In this document: piece after piece, positions 55,691 to 63,836 of the stretch | Position numbering within the stretch: position 1 is the stretch's first letter | How the letters are laid out: each line of letters begins with the position of its first letter | DNA from: Pirellula staleyi DSM 6068 | GTDB lineage: Bacteria; Planctomycetota; Planctomycetia; Pirellulales; Pirellulaceae | DNA: 64,000 nt | Reading direction: 5' to 3' | NCBI GenBank assembly: GCA_945875845.1 | Contig: CAMCMB010000012.1 | Span: forward strand, 1 to 64,000 | Notes under the pieces: generated by a model | What the model was told of the DNA's origin: nothing | The model's input: the letters and a program-made list of their open reading frames with translations, nothing else | The model's database searches: none | Program-made: the position numbers and the translations under genes

Positions 55691-57274
55691 ATGATTTTTC
55701 CACTTGCTGCACTTGCGATTGCGTTCTTGTTCTCGCTAATTGCCACGCCGATTGCTCGACGCGTAGCGATCCGGATTGGGATGGTGGATCACCCAGATAC
55801 GCACAGAAAACTGCACCGCGAACCGATCGCACTTTGCGGCGGAACCGCACTTTTGTTTAGCTTGTTTGCGACGGTCGCCGTTTTCTTGGTCGCGACCCAG
55901 GAATATTGGACAATCTTCAGGGAGAGTACGTATGCGGCGATTTCGTTAGGCGTTGGTTCCGTCGCAATCGTGATTTTGGGGATGCTCGACGATCGATTTG
56001 CGTTGCGAGGTAGGCAGAAACTTGCTGGCCAAGTTCTGATATGTTTGTCGATTATTGCCTTTGGGTTTACTATTCCTTCGCTGGGGATTTTTGGTTGGAC
56101 TTGCGAATTGGGCTTATTAACGATCCCAATAACGTTGGGGTGGCTGTTGCTTTCGATCAATTCGGTCAATCTGATCGACGGCGCGGATGGGCTGTGTTCT
56201 TCGGTGGGTTGGATCTCGTTTTCGGCTCTCTCCGCGATTGGATGGTTTACGGGTCACCACATGGAGTCGATGATTGCGGCCGCGATGGCCGGGTCCCTTC
56301 TGGGCTTTTTAGTGTTCAATCTCCCACCCGCGAAAGTATTTCTTGGTGACTCCGGTAGTATGCTGGTCGGTTTGATTCTCGGGGTGCTGGCTATGCGGAG
56401 TTGGCTGAAGCAATCGGATTCTATTTCGATCGCGATTCCAATCGTTCTCATGTCGATTCCCCTGTTCGACGCCAGCATGGCGATCGTTCGACGAAAGCTG
56501 ACAGGCCGTAGCGTTTTCACGGTCGATCGAGGGCACCTGCATCACAACCTAATGCGGTTTGGAATCAAAAATCGTTGGCTCGTTGGGGTCATCACTCTCT
56601 TGAGTTTGGTTACCGCCAGCGGCGCGGTACTTGGAGTCGTTTACAAGTCCGATGTACTCTCCATTGGAACCATGTTCTTTGCCCTCGGATCCCTGGTCGT
56701 CACTCGCGTTTTTGGTTTTGCGGAGTTCGAGCTCGTATTCAAACGAGGCATGAATTTCTCTCGCAGTTTGATCGCTCGACGAGGCGTTTCCGACGATCGA
56801 GTGCGACAACAAACAGTTCGATTGCAAGGATCCAGGCAATGGGGGACAGTTTGGAACACACTCATCGAGTTCGCAGAGAAGCACCAACTTGCGAAAATTA
56901 GTTTGGACTTGAATATGCCATGGTTGCACGAAGGGTTCCATGCGAGCTGGCACAAGAACAAAATGCCGGAATTCTCGGAACGTTGGTTCGTGAAACTTCC
57001 GGTCGTTTCCGAAGGGAAAGTTCTCGGGCGAATCGAAGCTTTCGGACACCACCAAGACGCAAGCACCTATGTTGTTCTGACTGCATTGTCGGAAATGTTG
57101 AAAGAACTGCAGCCTGGAATTCAAAGCATTACCCAAGATTTCAAAGAACTGAACACGGCTGCCAAAAAGGCTCCTGACAAGACCACGTTGAAAAGCGATG
57201 CCGAGATGGCTGCGAATACTCCTAGTCCCTTCGAAGTTGGGCGAATGCAACCAGCCGACTCGTCCATCGGCTAG
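55691..57274 (+). CDS. WecA/MraY-family sugar-1-phosphate transferase with C-terminal extension
   Basis: 527 residues from the ATG at 55691 (a TTG at 55676 is also in frame). About 10-11 transmembrane helices hold the family motifs: VDHPDTHRKLHREPIALCGG, LGMLDDR, the catalytic NLIDGADGL, FLGDSGSMLVG and RGHLHHNLM (H-x-H-H). It transfers a phospho-sugar, probably GlcNAc-1-P, to undecaprenyl phosphate for O-antigen or exopolysaccharide. Residues ~350-527 are an additional soluble domain not found in WecA or MraY. No glycosyltransferase cluster is adjacent; the next gene is an efflux adaptor. Confidence 0.9.
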   Translation: MIFPLAALAIAFLFSLIATPIARRVAIRIGMVDHPDTHRKLHREPIALCGGTALLFSLFATVAVFLVATQEYWTIFRESTYAAISLGVGSVAIVILGMLDDRFALRGRQKLAGQVLICLSIIAFGFTIPSLGIFGWTCELGLLTIPITLGWLLLSINSVNLIDGADGLCSSVGWISFSALSAIGWFTGHHMESMIAAAMAGSLLGFLVFNLPPAKVFLGDSGSMLVGLILGVLAMRSWLKQSDSISIAIPIVLMSIPLFDASMAIVRRKLTGRSVFTVDRGHLHHNLMRFGIKNRWLVGVITLLSLVTASGAVLGVVYKSDVLSIGTMFFALGSLVVTRVFGFAEFELVFKRGMNFSRSLIARRGVSDDRVRQQTVRLQGSRQWGTVWNTLIEFAEKHQLAKISLDLNMPWLHEGFHASWHKNKMPEFSERWFVKLPVVSEGKVLGRIEAFGHHQDASTYVVLTALSEMLKELQPGIQSITQDFKELNTAAKKAPDKTTLKSDAEMAANTPSPFEVGRMQPADSSIG

Positions 57275-57381
57275 TTTCATAGTTGAAAAACGCAGTTGGG
57301 TTGGGCTTTACGCTCCAGATAGAATAAAATGCAGGGGCTATTTCTTGAGCCCTCCATTCACCTCATCTGAATCAGTCAAGC

Positions 57382-58941
57382 GTGTCGAAAAACAAAAGCC
57401 TAATTTACAAGCTCTTTCTTGCGGTCATTCTGCCGATTCTCTTGATATTAAGTGGCGTTGGGCTGTTCGTGGCTATGGGTAGTCAACAACCCAAACAGGT
57501 CGAGACGGACGGGAAAGATCCAGCTTCGTTAATGGCCAAACTCGCCATTGTCGGGGTTCAGTCGGTCAAGCCGTTCGAAGGCATTGCTTCTCTCGACGTG
57601 AATGTCATGGGGACGGTCGTTCCTTACCGACAGGTCACGCTCGGAGCCGAAATCGCAGGCCGCATTAAATTCAAAAGCGACGAATGCCGGATTGGCCGAT
57701 ACGTTCACAAAGGGGACGTGCTTTTCAAAATTGACCCAACCGACTTTCAACTTGAAGTCGATCGGCTAGCGGCCATGCGTGATGCTGAGTACGCCCAGCA
57801 AACCGAGCTCGATCAGGAGCTTTCCAACGCTCAAAAGTCTCTGCTGCTAGCCGACGAGGACTACGCCCTTCAAGAGAAGGAACTCACTCGCTTAAGTTCT
57901 CTGCCCAACGGATTCGCAAGCGCGTCGGAAATGGATCAAGCTCGTCGATTGCGAATAACCAGCGCTAGTCAACGGCAGACGATTCAAAACCAGATTCAAC
58001 TCCTGGAATCCAAGAGAACACGCATTCTGTTGGGCGAACGACTTGCCGCGGCACAACTTGAGCAGGCCAAAGTCAACTTGGAGCGAACGGAAGTCAAGTC
58101 ACCCATCTCTGGTGTGATCATTGCCGAATCGGTCCAAGAGGATTCCTTCGTTCAAAAGGGTTCAACTCTATGTATGATCGAGGACACTCAACGCGTTGAG
58201 GTTTCTTGCAATGTTCGTTCCGATCAATTGCTTTTGATTTTGGACCAAACCCAAACCAACGAATCAACTCCGCCGTCGTCAAGAATTGTGAAGTCGGCAA
58301 GTTATGAGTTGCCCGCAACTCCAGTCACCGTCTCCTATCATGTTGCGGGCCGCGAACATACCGTTTACGAATGGCATGGGAGCTTGAGCCGATACGAAGG
58401 GATTGGTCTCGACGCTCAAAGCAGGACCGTTCCGATTCGAATAACGGTCCCCAAACCAGAAGAGGTCTGGCAGGGCGGCAAGATGATTGAGGAAGACCAT
58501 AACGGTGGACTGCCGGCGTTGGTAAGAGGCATGTTTGTGGATTGTTCGATCCGGACCAATCCAAATCGACCGCTCGTCTTGCTCCCAAAACTCGCTCTCA
58601 AGCCGGGAAACCAAGTCTGGAAATTTGAGCCCGACGACTCCCTTGTTACCTCTCCTGTAGGAGAAACGTCCATAAAAGAATCCACCAAGAGCGGGTCGGC
58701 CAGGCCAAAGCTGAAGATCGAGGAGTGGTCGGCGGGACGCGTTCGAATCTTGACAGATGTGAGAGTCATCAGCACGATCCGGCTTCCCGAGGATCCAAAA
58801 CAAGAGTACTGGATTACTGAGGCAAATCCCGATTTAACGCCAGAGACACTCACCATCGTATCACCCTTGGCAAACATCATCGGGGATGGAACCGACAAAG
58901 TCCGATTTCAACGATCAACCAAGGGAGATAACCAGCCGTGA
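57382..58941 (+). CDS. RND efflux periplasmic adaptor (membrane fusion protein)
   Basis: 519 residues starting with GTG at 57382. It has an N-terminal anchor (LFLAVILPILLILSGVGLFVAM), a lipoyl half-motif at VTLGAEIAGRIKFKS with KGDVLFKIDP, a long alpha-hairpin (about 125-230), the second lipoyl half VKSPISGVIIAE and a beta-barrel domain. It bridges the inner-membrane pump and an outer-membrane channel. Its end overlaps the permease start by 4 nt (GTGA). No TolC-like gene is visible downstream in the window. Confidence 0.93.
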   Translation: MSKNKSLIYKLFLAVILPILLILSGVGLFVAMGSQQPKQVETDGKDPASLMAKLAIVGVQSVKPFEGIASLDVNVMGTVVPYRQVTLGAEIAGRIKFKSDECRIGRYVHKGDVLFKIDPTDFQLEVDRLAAMRDAEYAQQTELDQELSNAQKSLLLADEDYALQEKELTRLSSLPNGFASASEMDQARRLRITSASQRQTIQNQIQLLESKRTRILLGERLAAAQLEQAKVNLERTEVKSPISGVIIAESVQEDSFVQKGSTLCMIEDTQRVEVSCNVRSDQLLLILDQTQTNESTPPSSRIVKSASYELPATPVTVSYHVAGREHTVYEWHGSLSRYEGIGLDAQSRTVPIRITVPKPEEVWQGGKMIEEDHNGGLPALVRGMFVDCSIRTNPNRPLVLLPKLALKPGNQVWKFEPDDSLVTSPVGETSIKESTKSGSARPKLKIEEWSAGRVRILTDVRVISTIRLPEDPKQEYWITEANPDLTPETLTIVSPLANIIGDGTDKVRFQRSTKGDNQP

Positions 58942-61900
58942 AGACAGTCGTTGAATGGGCCCTTCGAAACATTGCAGGTATCAATGTTCTTGTCGTTTTG
59001 ATTCTCGTCACTGGATTCTTGTCGTTCTTCGGGATGAGGCGAGAGACATTTCCTGAGTTTCAGTTGGATGTCATTCTCGTGAGCGTCCCTTATCCAGGGG
59101 CAACACCGGACGAAGTCGAGAGTGGCATTTGTCAGAAAATCGAAGAGGCCATCCAGCCCCTCTCAGGCATTAAAAAACTGACGAGCATTTGCCGAGAGAG
59201 CGGTGGCTTTACGCTCGCTCAGTTGGAAACCAATGTAACCGATCCGCAAAAACTCTTGTCCGAAATCCGGTCCGCTGTGGACCGTGTCTCTGTCTTCTTT
59301 CCAGAACGAAGCGAGAAATCGACCGTCGAACAACTCACGTTTCGGTTGCCTGCAATCCGCGTCGCGATTTTGGGTCCCGATGACCGATCGAGCGCTGCGG
59401 AAATTCGTTTGAGGTCGTATGCAGAAAACGTCCGAGAACGGTTGCTTGAGCTCCCCTCGGTATCGCAAGCCCAAATCCAAAATGCAAAACCTTACCAAAT
59501 CGACGTCGAGGTCGAAGAAGACACACTTCGAAAGTATGGGCTGACTCTATCGCAAATTGCAAGCGTTCTGCGACGAGAGAACATCGAACTACCCAGCGGC
59601 CAGCTCAAAAGCGATGGCCAAGAAATCCTGCTTCGAGGAAAGAATAAACGCGATGTGGGCGATCAGATCGCCACGCTGCCCGTCATCACGCAACGCAACG
59701 GTGTGGTGTTAACGATCGCGGATATCGGCAAAGTGCGCGACGATTTTGATGATGTCACTGCCATCAGCGAAATCAACGGCAAACCCGCGATGGTGATCGT
59801 GATCGAGAGAACAAGCGACGAGGATCTGCTCAACATTTCCGATGAAGTCCATGGGTTCATCAAGAAGGCCGAGATTCCCGATGGCTATGCATTGAAAGCC
59901 TGGGGTGACGAGAGCCTCGACGTTCGCGATCGAATTCGAATGCTTCGGGAAAACGGTATGCAAGGTGGTATCATCGTATTCTTGCTGCTCGCTATCTTTT
60001 TAAATCTCCGTCTCGCGTTTTGGGTAGCGATGGGGATTCCCATCAGCGTAATGGGGGCTGGGATCTATTTGCTCTACACCGGTGAAACGCTGAACATGTT
60101 GACCATGTTCGCTTTTTTGATGGCGGTCGGAATCGTAGTCGACGACAGCATCGTTGTCGGCGAGAACATTTTTGAGCATCGCCGGATGGGCAAATCGAAC
60201 TTGCAAGCTGCGATCGATGGCGCAAGCGAGGTTCTGCCGAGTGTCTTTTCAAGCGTTGCGACCACGATCATCGCGTTCATACCTTTGTTCTTTGTCTCCG
60301 GCGTGATGGGGAAATTCATCGCGGTCATGCCAGCCGCCATCATCGCGATGTTGCTGATTTCCCTGGCAGAAGCCTCAATCGCATTGCCAGGCCACTTGTC
60401 GCACGCCGAAGTTGCTCCCAAAACCGCCGTGCAACGCTTTCGTAAAGGCTTGTCTCAGTTGATTTCACCCATCGAGCGATTCTTTGAGGCTATTGGTAAA
60501 CCCTGTAACGCGGCCTTGGATTGGTTCGGTGAGCGGTTCTACACTCCCATTCTCCGGACGTCATTGACCTATCCAGCGTTGCCGATTGCTGCGGGATTTC
60601 TGGTGGTAGCCACCGCTTTTGGTATGGTCCGTTCGGGCATCGTTGCGTTCGAATTTTTCCCAAACCTAGACGGCAAGACGATCCTCGGACAGGTTGTCTT
60701 TCCTGACGGAACTCCCGTTTCGGTAACGAGCGAAGCGACCCGGCGAATGGAAACGGCGATTCGACGCGTCAGCGAACAGATCGCAGAAAAAGAAACGCGC
60801 GAGGGAACCAACAAAACACCTCCCCCTCAGGATCCGAACGCACCCAACGGACCGGTCGTTTTGACCTTTTTACAAGTGGGGTCGGCGGCGAAGGGGGACC
60901 CCGCTGCGGGCGATCGGATCTCGGGCTCGCATATTGGGCAAGTCCAGGTCGAGATTCACGAAGCCACGCTTCGCAATGTTACCAGCGATACCATCCTGAA
61001 CATGTGGCGCGAGGAAGCGGGTATTTTTCCCGGCGCAGAACGGGTCACTTTTCAATCACAAGACATGGGGCCGGGCGGCCGAGCACTTGAATTCAAAATC
61101 TTGGCTCCTCGAAGTGACGTCGTCGCACTCGAAGCCGCTGTCGAGGCCTCCAAAGAAGCTCTGAGTAAATTCGCGGGCGTGTACGATGTCCGAGACGACT
61201 CATCGCCAGGTAAGGTCGAGTTTCAGTTCAGCATCAAAGAACGCGCCAAGGCTCTCGGAATAACCGTGGCCGATCTTTCAGAAACCGTACGCAACGCCTA
61301 CTACGGTGCCGAGGTGATGCGATTGCAACGCGGGCGGCATGAAGTCAAATTGATGGTCCGTTACCCCATGGATGAACGTCGCTCGCTTTCGGATTTTAAT
61401 GACTTGAGAGTCCGTGGGGCCGACAACATCGAACGCCCAATCACCGAGTTAGCCGACATCACGGTCACCCGTGGCTACTCCGAAATCAATCGACTTGATC
61501 AATTGCGATCGATTACCGTCAGCGCAGAAATCGATACCGCTCAAGGGAACGCCGCCCTTGTGGCGAGCAATCTTAGACAGACGCTCGTCCCAGAGCTTCT
61601 CGAAAAGTATCCCAATCTGCGGTTCCGCTGGGAAGGTCAACAGCAGGAGACCGCCGAATCGTTCTTTAGCCTCGTGATTGGTTTCACCGTGGCGATGTTC
61701 TCGATGTATCTGTTGCTCGTGTTCGAATTCACTTCCTACCTGCAGCCGTTGATCATCCTAGCAACCGTTCCTTTTGGAATTGTAGGAGCGATTTACGGCC
61801 ACGCGTTCATGGGCCTGTCGCTAACGCTTTTCAGCATGTTTGGAATGGTGACTCTGTCAGGGGTCGTGGTCAACGATTCCATTGTACTGGTGGATTTCAT

Positions 61901-62258
61901 CAATCAATGCATTCGCAAAGGGATGCCGGTCAATGAAGCGCTCATGACCGCAGGCTCACGGCGATTGCGGGCCGTGTTTCTAACGAGCGTGACAACGGTT
62001 GCAGGTTTGCTCCCGATGCTGTCGGAGAAATCGCTTCAAGCACAAGCGTTGATACCGATGGCGACGAGCTTAGCTTTTGGCCTGATCGGTTCGACCTGCC
62101 TAGTGCTGCTGATGGTCCCGTTTTTGTACAAAGCCTACGCAGTGCTGACGTTCTCAAGAGAACAGATGGCCGGAATTGAGCCAGTTGATCCTAAAACGGA
62201 AATGCCCCCATCTGCGGTTGCGTCGACAGTCCAAAGCGATCAGCTTGTGGCGACATAA
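58938..62258 (+). CDS. RND-family efflux permease
   Basis: 1106 residues, full length. Start is a GTG overlapping the adaptor stop. TM1 is AGINVLVVLILVTGFLSFFG; TM4 contains the proton-relay Asp pair in VGIVVDDSIVVGENIFEHRR; the second half repeats the arrangement (VTLSGVVVNDSIVLVDFINQ). Two large periplasmic loops carry the porter domains. It exports drugs, lipids or metals using proton motive force. Sequence belongs to the hydrophobe/amphiphile exporter type rather than the heavy-metal type. Confidence 0.95.
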   Translation: MKTVVEWALRNIAGINVLVVLILVTGFLSFFGMRRETFPEFQLDVILVSVPYPGATPDEVESGICQKIEEAIQPLSGIKKLTSICRESGGFTLAQLETNVTDPQKLLSEIRSAVDRVSVFFPERSEKSTVEQLTFRLPAIRVAILGPDDRSSAAEIRLRSYAENVRERLLELPSVSQAQIQNAKPYQIDVEVEEDTLRKYGLTLSQIASVLRRENIELPSGQLKSDGQEILLRGKNKRDVGDQIATLPVITQRNGVVLTIADIGKVRDDFDDVTAISEINGKPAMVIVIERTSDEDLLNISDEVHGFIKKAEIPDGYALKAWGDESLDVRDRIRMLRENGMQGGIIVFLLLAIFLNLRLAFWVAMGIPISVMGAGIYLLYTGETLNMLTMFAFLMAVGIVVDDSIVVGENIFEHRRMGKSNLQAAIDGASEVLPSVFSSVATTIIAFIPLFFVSGVMGKFIAVMPAAIIAMLLISLAEASIALPGHLSHAEVAPKTAVQRFRKGLSQLISPIERFFEAIGKPCNAALDWFGERFYTPILRTSLTYPALPIAAGFLVVATAFGMVRSGIVAFEFFPNLDGKTILGQVVFPDGTPVSVTSEATRRMETAIRRVSEQIAEKETREGTNKTPPPQDPNAPNGPVVLTFLQVGSAAKGDPAAGDRISGSHIGQVQVEIHEATLRNVTSDTILNMWREEAGIFPGAERVTFQSQDMGPGGRALEFKILAPRSDVVALEAAVEASKEALSKFAGVYDVRDDSSPGKVEFQFSIKERAKALGITVADLSETVRNAYYGAEVMRLQRGRHEVKLMVRYPMDERRSLSDFNDLRVRGADNIERPITELADITVTRGYSEINRLDQLRSITVSAEIDTAQGNAALVASNLRQTLVPELLEKYPNLRFRWEGQQQETAESFFSLVIGFTVAMFSMYLLLVFEFTSYLQPLIILATVPFGIVGAIYGHAFMGLSLTLFSMFGMVTLSGVVVNDSIVLVDFINQCIRKGMPVNEALMTAGSRRLRAVFLTSVTTVAGLLPMLSEKSLQAQALIPMATSLAFGLIGSTCLVLLMVPFLYKAYAVLTFSREQMAGIEPVDPKTEMPPSAVASTVQSDQLVAT

Positions 62259-62318
62259 ACAAGCGTGCGCACACCCCCTAGTCTGTGAATTGATTATCGT
62301 CGCCATTTGCTCCCGCGA

Positions 62319-62470
62319 TCGTTGGGCCTCGGGCCCAAGGATCGCAAATGCTTGGCGTGCTAAGGGGTGGGGCATGTCTAGAAACCACTCGCTCCCTCGC
62401 CCTCGGTACTCCGGGGTAGAGGGTTGGGGTGAGGGTGGCTTTTGGGGTGAGGGTGGCTTGGCAGCGTCGC
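62319..62470. repeat. REP-like palindromes between the efflux operon and the toxin-antitoxin pair
   Basis: TTGGGCC-TCG-GGCCCAA is a perfect hairpin at 62322-62338 flanked by CGATC and GGATCG. Farther on, CTCCCTCGCCCTCGGTACTCC with GTAGAGGGTTGGGGTGAGGG repeats the C/G-rich type seen at 4316-4374, and GGGGTGAGGGTGGCTT is duplicated in tandem. Confidence 0.65.
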
Positions 62471-62484
62471 CGTGCCCGATGTCG

Positions 62485-62853
62485 TTAACCTTGAGTGACC
62501 GATGTAGAAATGGTCGCACCCACGGCTTCGGCATAGCGTTGTAAGGTCAGGAGGGTTGGGTTCGCGTTCTCGGCATTATTTTCCAGCCGGGAAAGTGCAC
62601 TTCGCTTTAGACCCGATTTGGTTTCGACATCTGCGAGAGACAATCCGAGAGATTCCCGCCGCGATCGTAAGTCAGCGATCGTTTTGGTAACCTGTTGTCT
62701 TACCCGAGCCCGGGCATTTTTTCTGAATCTCCCCTCAGCTAAAATCTCGTCCTTGGCCCTTTCAGTTTCACGCCGAGCAGTCGTTAGCTTGAGCCGTTCG
62801 TTCTCTGTGAGTTCACGGTGAACACGTTCGGAAGTAGCTTTTTTCTTAGCCAT
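62485..62853 (-). CDS. XRE-family antitoxin/DNA-binding protein
   Basis: 122 residues. The first ~55 are highly charged (Lys/Arg/Glu). Residues ~60-118 are a Cro/CI-type helix-turn-helix: LRSRRESLGLSLADVETKSGLKRSALSRLEN, then PTLLTLQRYAEAVG. It lies 102 nt downstream of the BrnT-like toxin gene on the same strand, the toxin-first order seen in related pairs. It probably neutralises the toxin and represses the shared promoter. Confidence 0.83.
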   Translation of the reverse strand: MAKKKATSERVHRELTENERLKLTTARRETERAKDEILAEGRFRKNARARVRQQVTKTIADLRSRRESLGLSLADVETKSGLKRSALSRLENNAENANPTLLTLQRYAEAVGATISTSVTQG

Positions 62854-62955
62854 ATAGGTGAACCATGTGACAGTCTAGGGCTGCAATCAATGAGGCGCGA
62901 ACGCCTGCGAAATCGACGTTTCGTTGCAATATGGCAAGTCCGCTGGCAACTCTGT

Positions 62956-63201
62956 TTAATCGATTTCGTACGCAGTTACGGGAACAAACGTACCGCGGTC
63001 GATGAATTCGAACACACAAGCCAGAAACTTACCTGTCGACGTTTCTCCGAACACGATTGGTCGACCTGACGCGCGACTTTGTCCTATCTCCTCTGAATCC
63101 AGAACCACTTCCTCAAACTCATCGGGTGTCACACCGTGCAGAGCCAAGTACGCGACTATTTCATGGTTCCAAATAAACCGTACGTACGGCAGGTCGTTCA
63201 C
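62956..63201 (-). CDS. BrnT-like toxin (putative)
   Basis: 81 residues from a GTG at 63201; no ATG gives a better start and the frame continues open to 63270 with non-conserved sequence. Conserved core: FIWNHEIVAYLALHGVTPDEFEEVV, then SGRPIVFGETSTGKFLACVFEFID and FVPVTAYEID at the end. The pattern matches the small BrnT/DUF4258-like ribonuclease toxins in planctomycetes and cyanobacteria, usually paired with an XRE or BrnA antitoxin. Here an XRE gene follows. The catalytic residues cannot be confirmed by eye. Confidence 0.68.
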   Translation of the reverse strand: MNDLPYVRFIWNHEIVAYLALHGVTPDEFEEVVLDSEEIGQSRASGRPIVFGETSTGKFLACVFEFIDRGTFVPVTAYEID

Positions 63202-63238
63202 ATATATGTTAACACACAAAAATACCAAAATCAAGTCA

Positions 63239-63361
63239 ATGCAGCGACTGGTGGAATATGCCGAGTCCATTGGGATTCATCCCGAACGTGCGAAGAGCCT
63301 CCTGCGGCGTGCGCGTGAAAAACTTGCCTCAGATTCGACCTTGCGTCATTGGTATTGTTAG
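63239..63361 (+). CDS. Possible 40-residue ORF, sigma-region-4-like helix
   Basis: An ATG at 63239 opens 40 codons: MQRLVEYAESIGIHPERAK, then SLLRRAREKLASD. The IGIHPERAKSLLRRAREKL part resembles the end of sigma-70 region 4. No ribosome-binding site is evident. It lies opposite and just upstream of the toxin gene. Could be a relic or chance. Confidence 0.3.
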   Translation: MQRLVEYAESIGIHPERAKSLLRRAREKLASDSTLRHWYC

Positions 63362-63391
63362 TATTTGTAGCGATTTCAAAGGTGGAGACGA

Positions 63392-63514
63392 ATGAACAGC
63401 AAATTCTTGCTCGACTGCTGGGAAATGTTTCGTCGCGAACGTATCGCCACCGACGACCGCATGCTTTGTGATCTGCAAATCCAGGGAATATTCCTGATTC
63501 GCCTCGGGCGATAG
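63392..63514 (+). CDS. Possible 40-residue small protein, unknown
   Basis: The ATG at 63392 has a good ribosome-binding site, GGTGGAG, 5 nt upstream. The product has 40 residues (MNSKFLLDCWEMFRRER at the start, IQGIFLIRLGR at the end). It has no known domain. It is 190 nt upstream of the truncated csb1 on the same strand. The site makes it a better candidate for a real gene than its neighbour at 63239. Confidence 0.4.
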   Translation: MNSKFLLDCWEMFRRERIATDDRMLCDLQIQGIFLIRLGR

Positions 63515-63598
63515 TCCCGATTCATCGAGTCCATCATCCTGTGAACCCCGTCAGGTGGGTCAAACAAGAAAATAAAAAATTTTTTTGAAAAGAATCTC

Positions 63599-63625
63599 CG
63601 CTCGTGACCAAACGTGTCACGAGCG
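63599..63625. promoter_or_regulatory. Inverted repeat, candidate operator upstream of cas genes
   Basis: CGCTCGTGAC (63599-63608) and GTCACGAGCG (63616-63625) are exact reverse complements separated by 7 nt. The repeat follows an A/T-rich tract (63570-63592) and lies 79 nt before the csb1 remnant. It may be an operator for a dimeric regulator or an RNA hairpin; no T-run follows, which argues against a terminator. Confidence 0.5.
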
Positions 63626-63704
63626 TTTGCTATCTTTGCTCTGGTATTGTGATACCTGCAATTCAACTGCCATTACTTCCTTCCCGTCCAACGAGATAGC
63701 AATC

Positions 63705-63818
63705 ATGAAATTTTCTGACTTACAAAACGCCGTTCGAACGGCAGCCGCAATTCGTTGTCGCACACGACTTCAACCTGCCGGCGGGGAAGGTGATAAAGTT
63801 TTTCCACCGACGTACTAG
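63705..63818 (+). pseudogene. csb1: Truncated 5' end of csb1 (cas7 of CRISPR type I-G/I-U)
   Basis: 37 codons, MKFSDLQNAVRTAAAIRC then RTRLQPAGGEGDKVFPPTY, followed directly by TAG and two more in-frame stops. The AAIR-x-R-TRLQPAGG-x-GDKVFPPTY pattern is the conserved N-terminus of Csb1, the Cas7 backbone protein of type I-G (formerly I-U) Cascade; a normal Csb1 is several times longer. It ends 18 nt before the cas3 start. The downstream part of the gene has been lost, or a full copy lies further on. Recognition is from memory. Confidence 0.75.
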
Positions 63819-63836
63819 AGCTAGGGAAAGTAAGCA

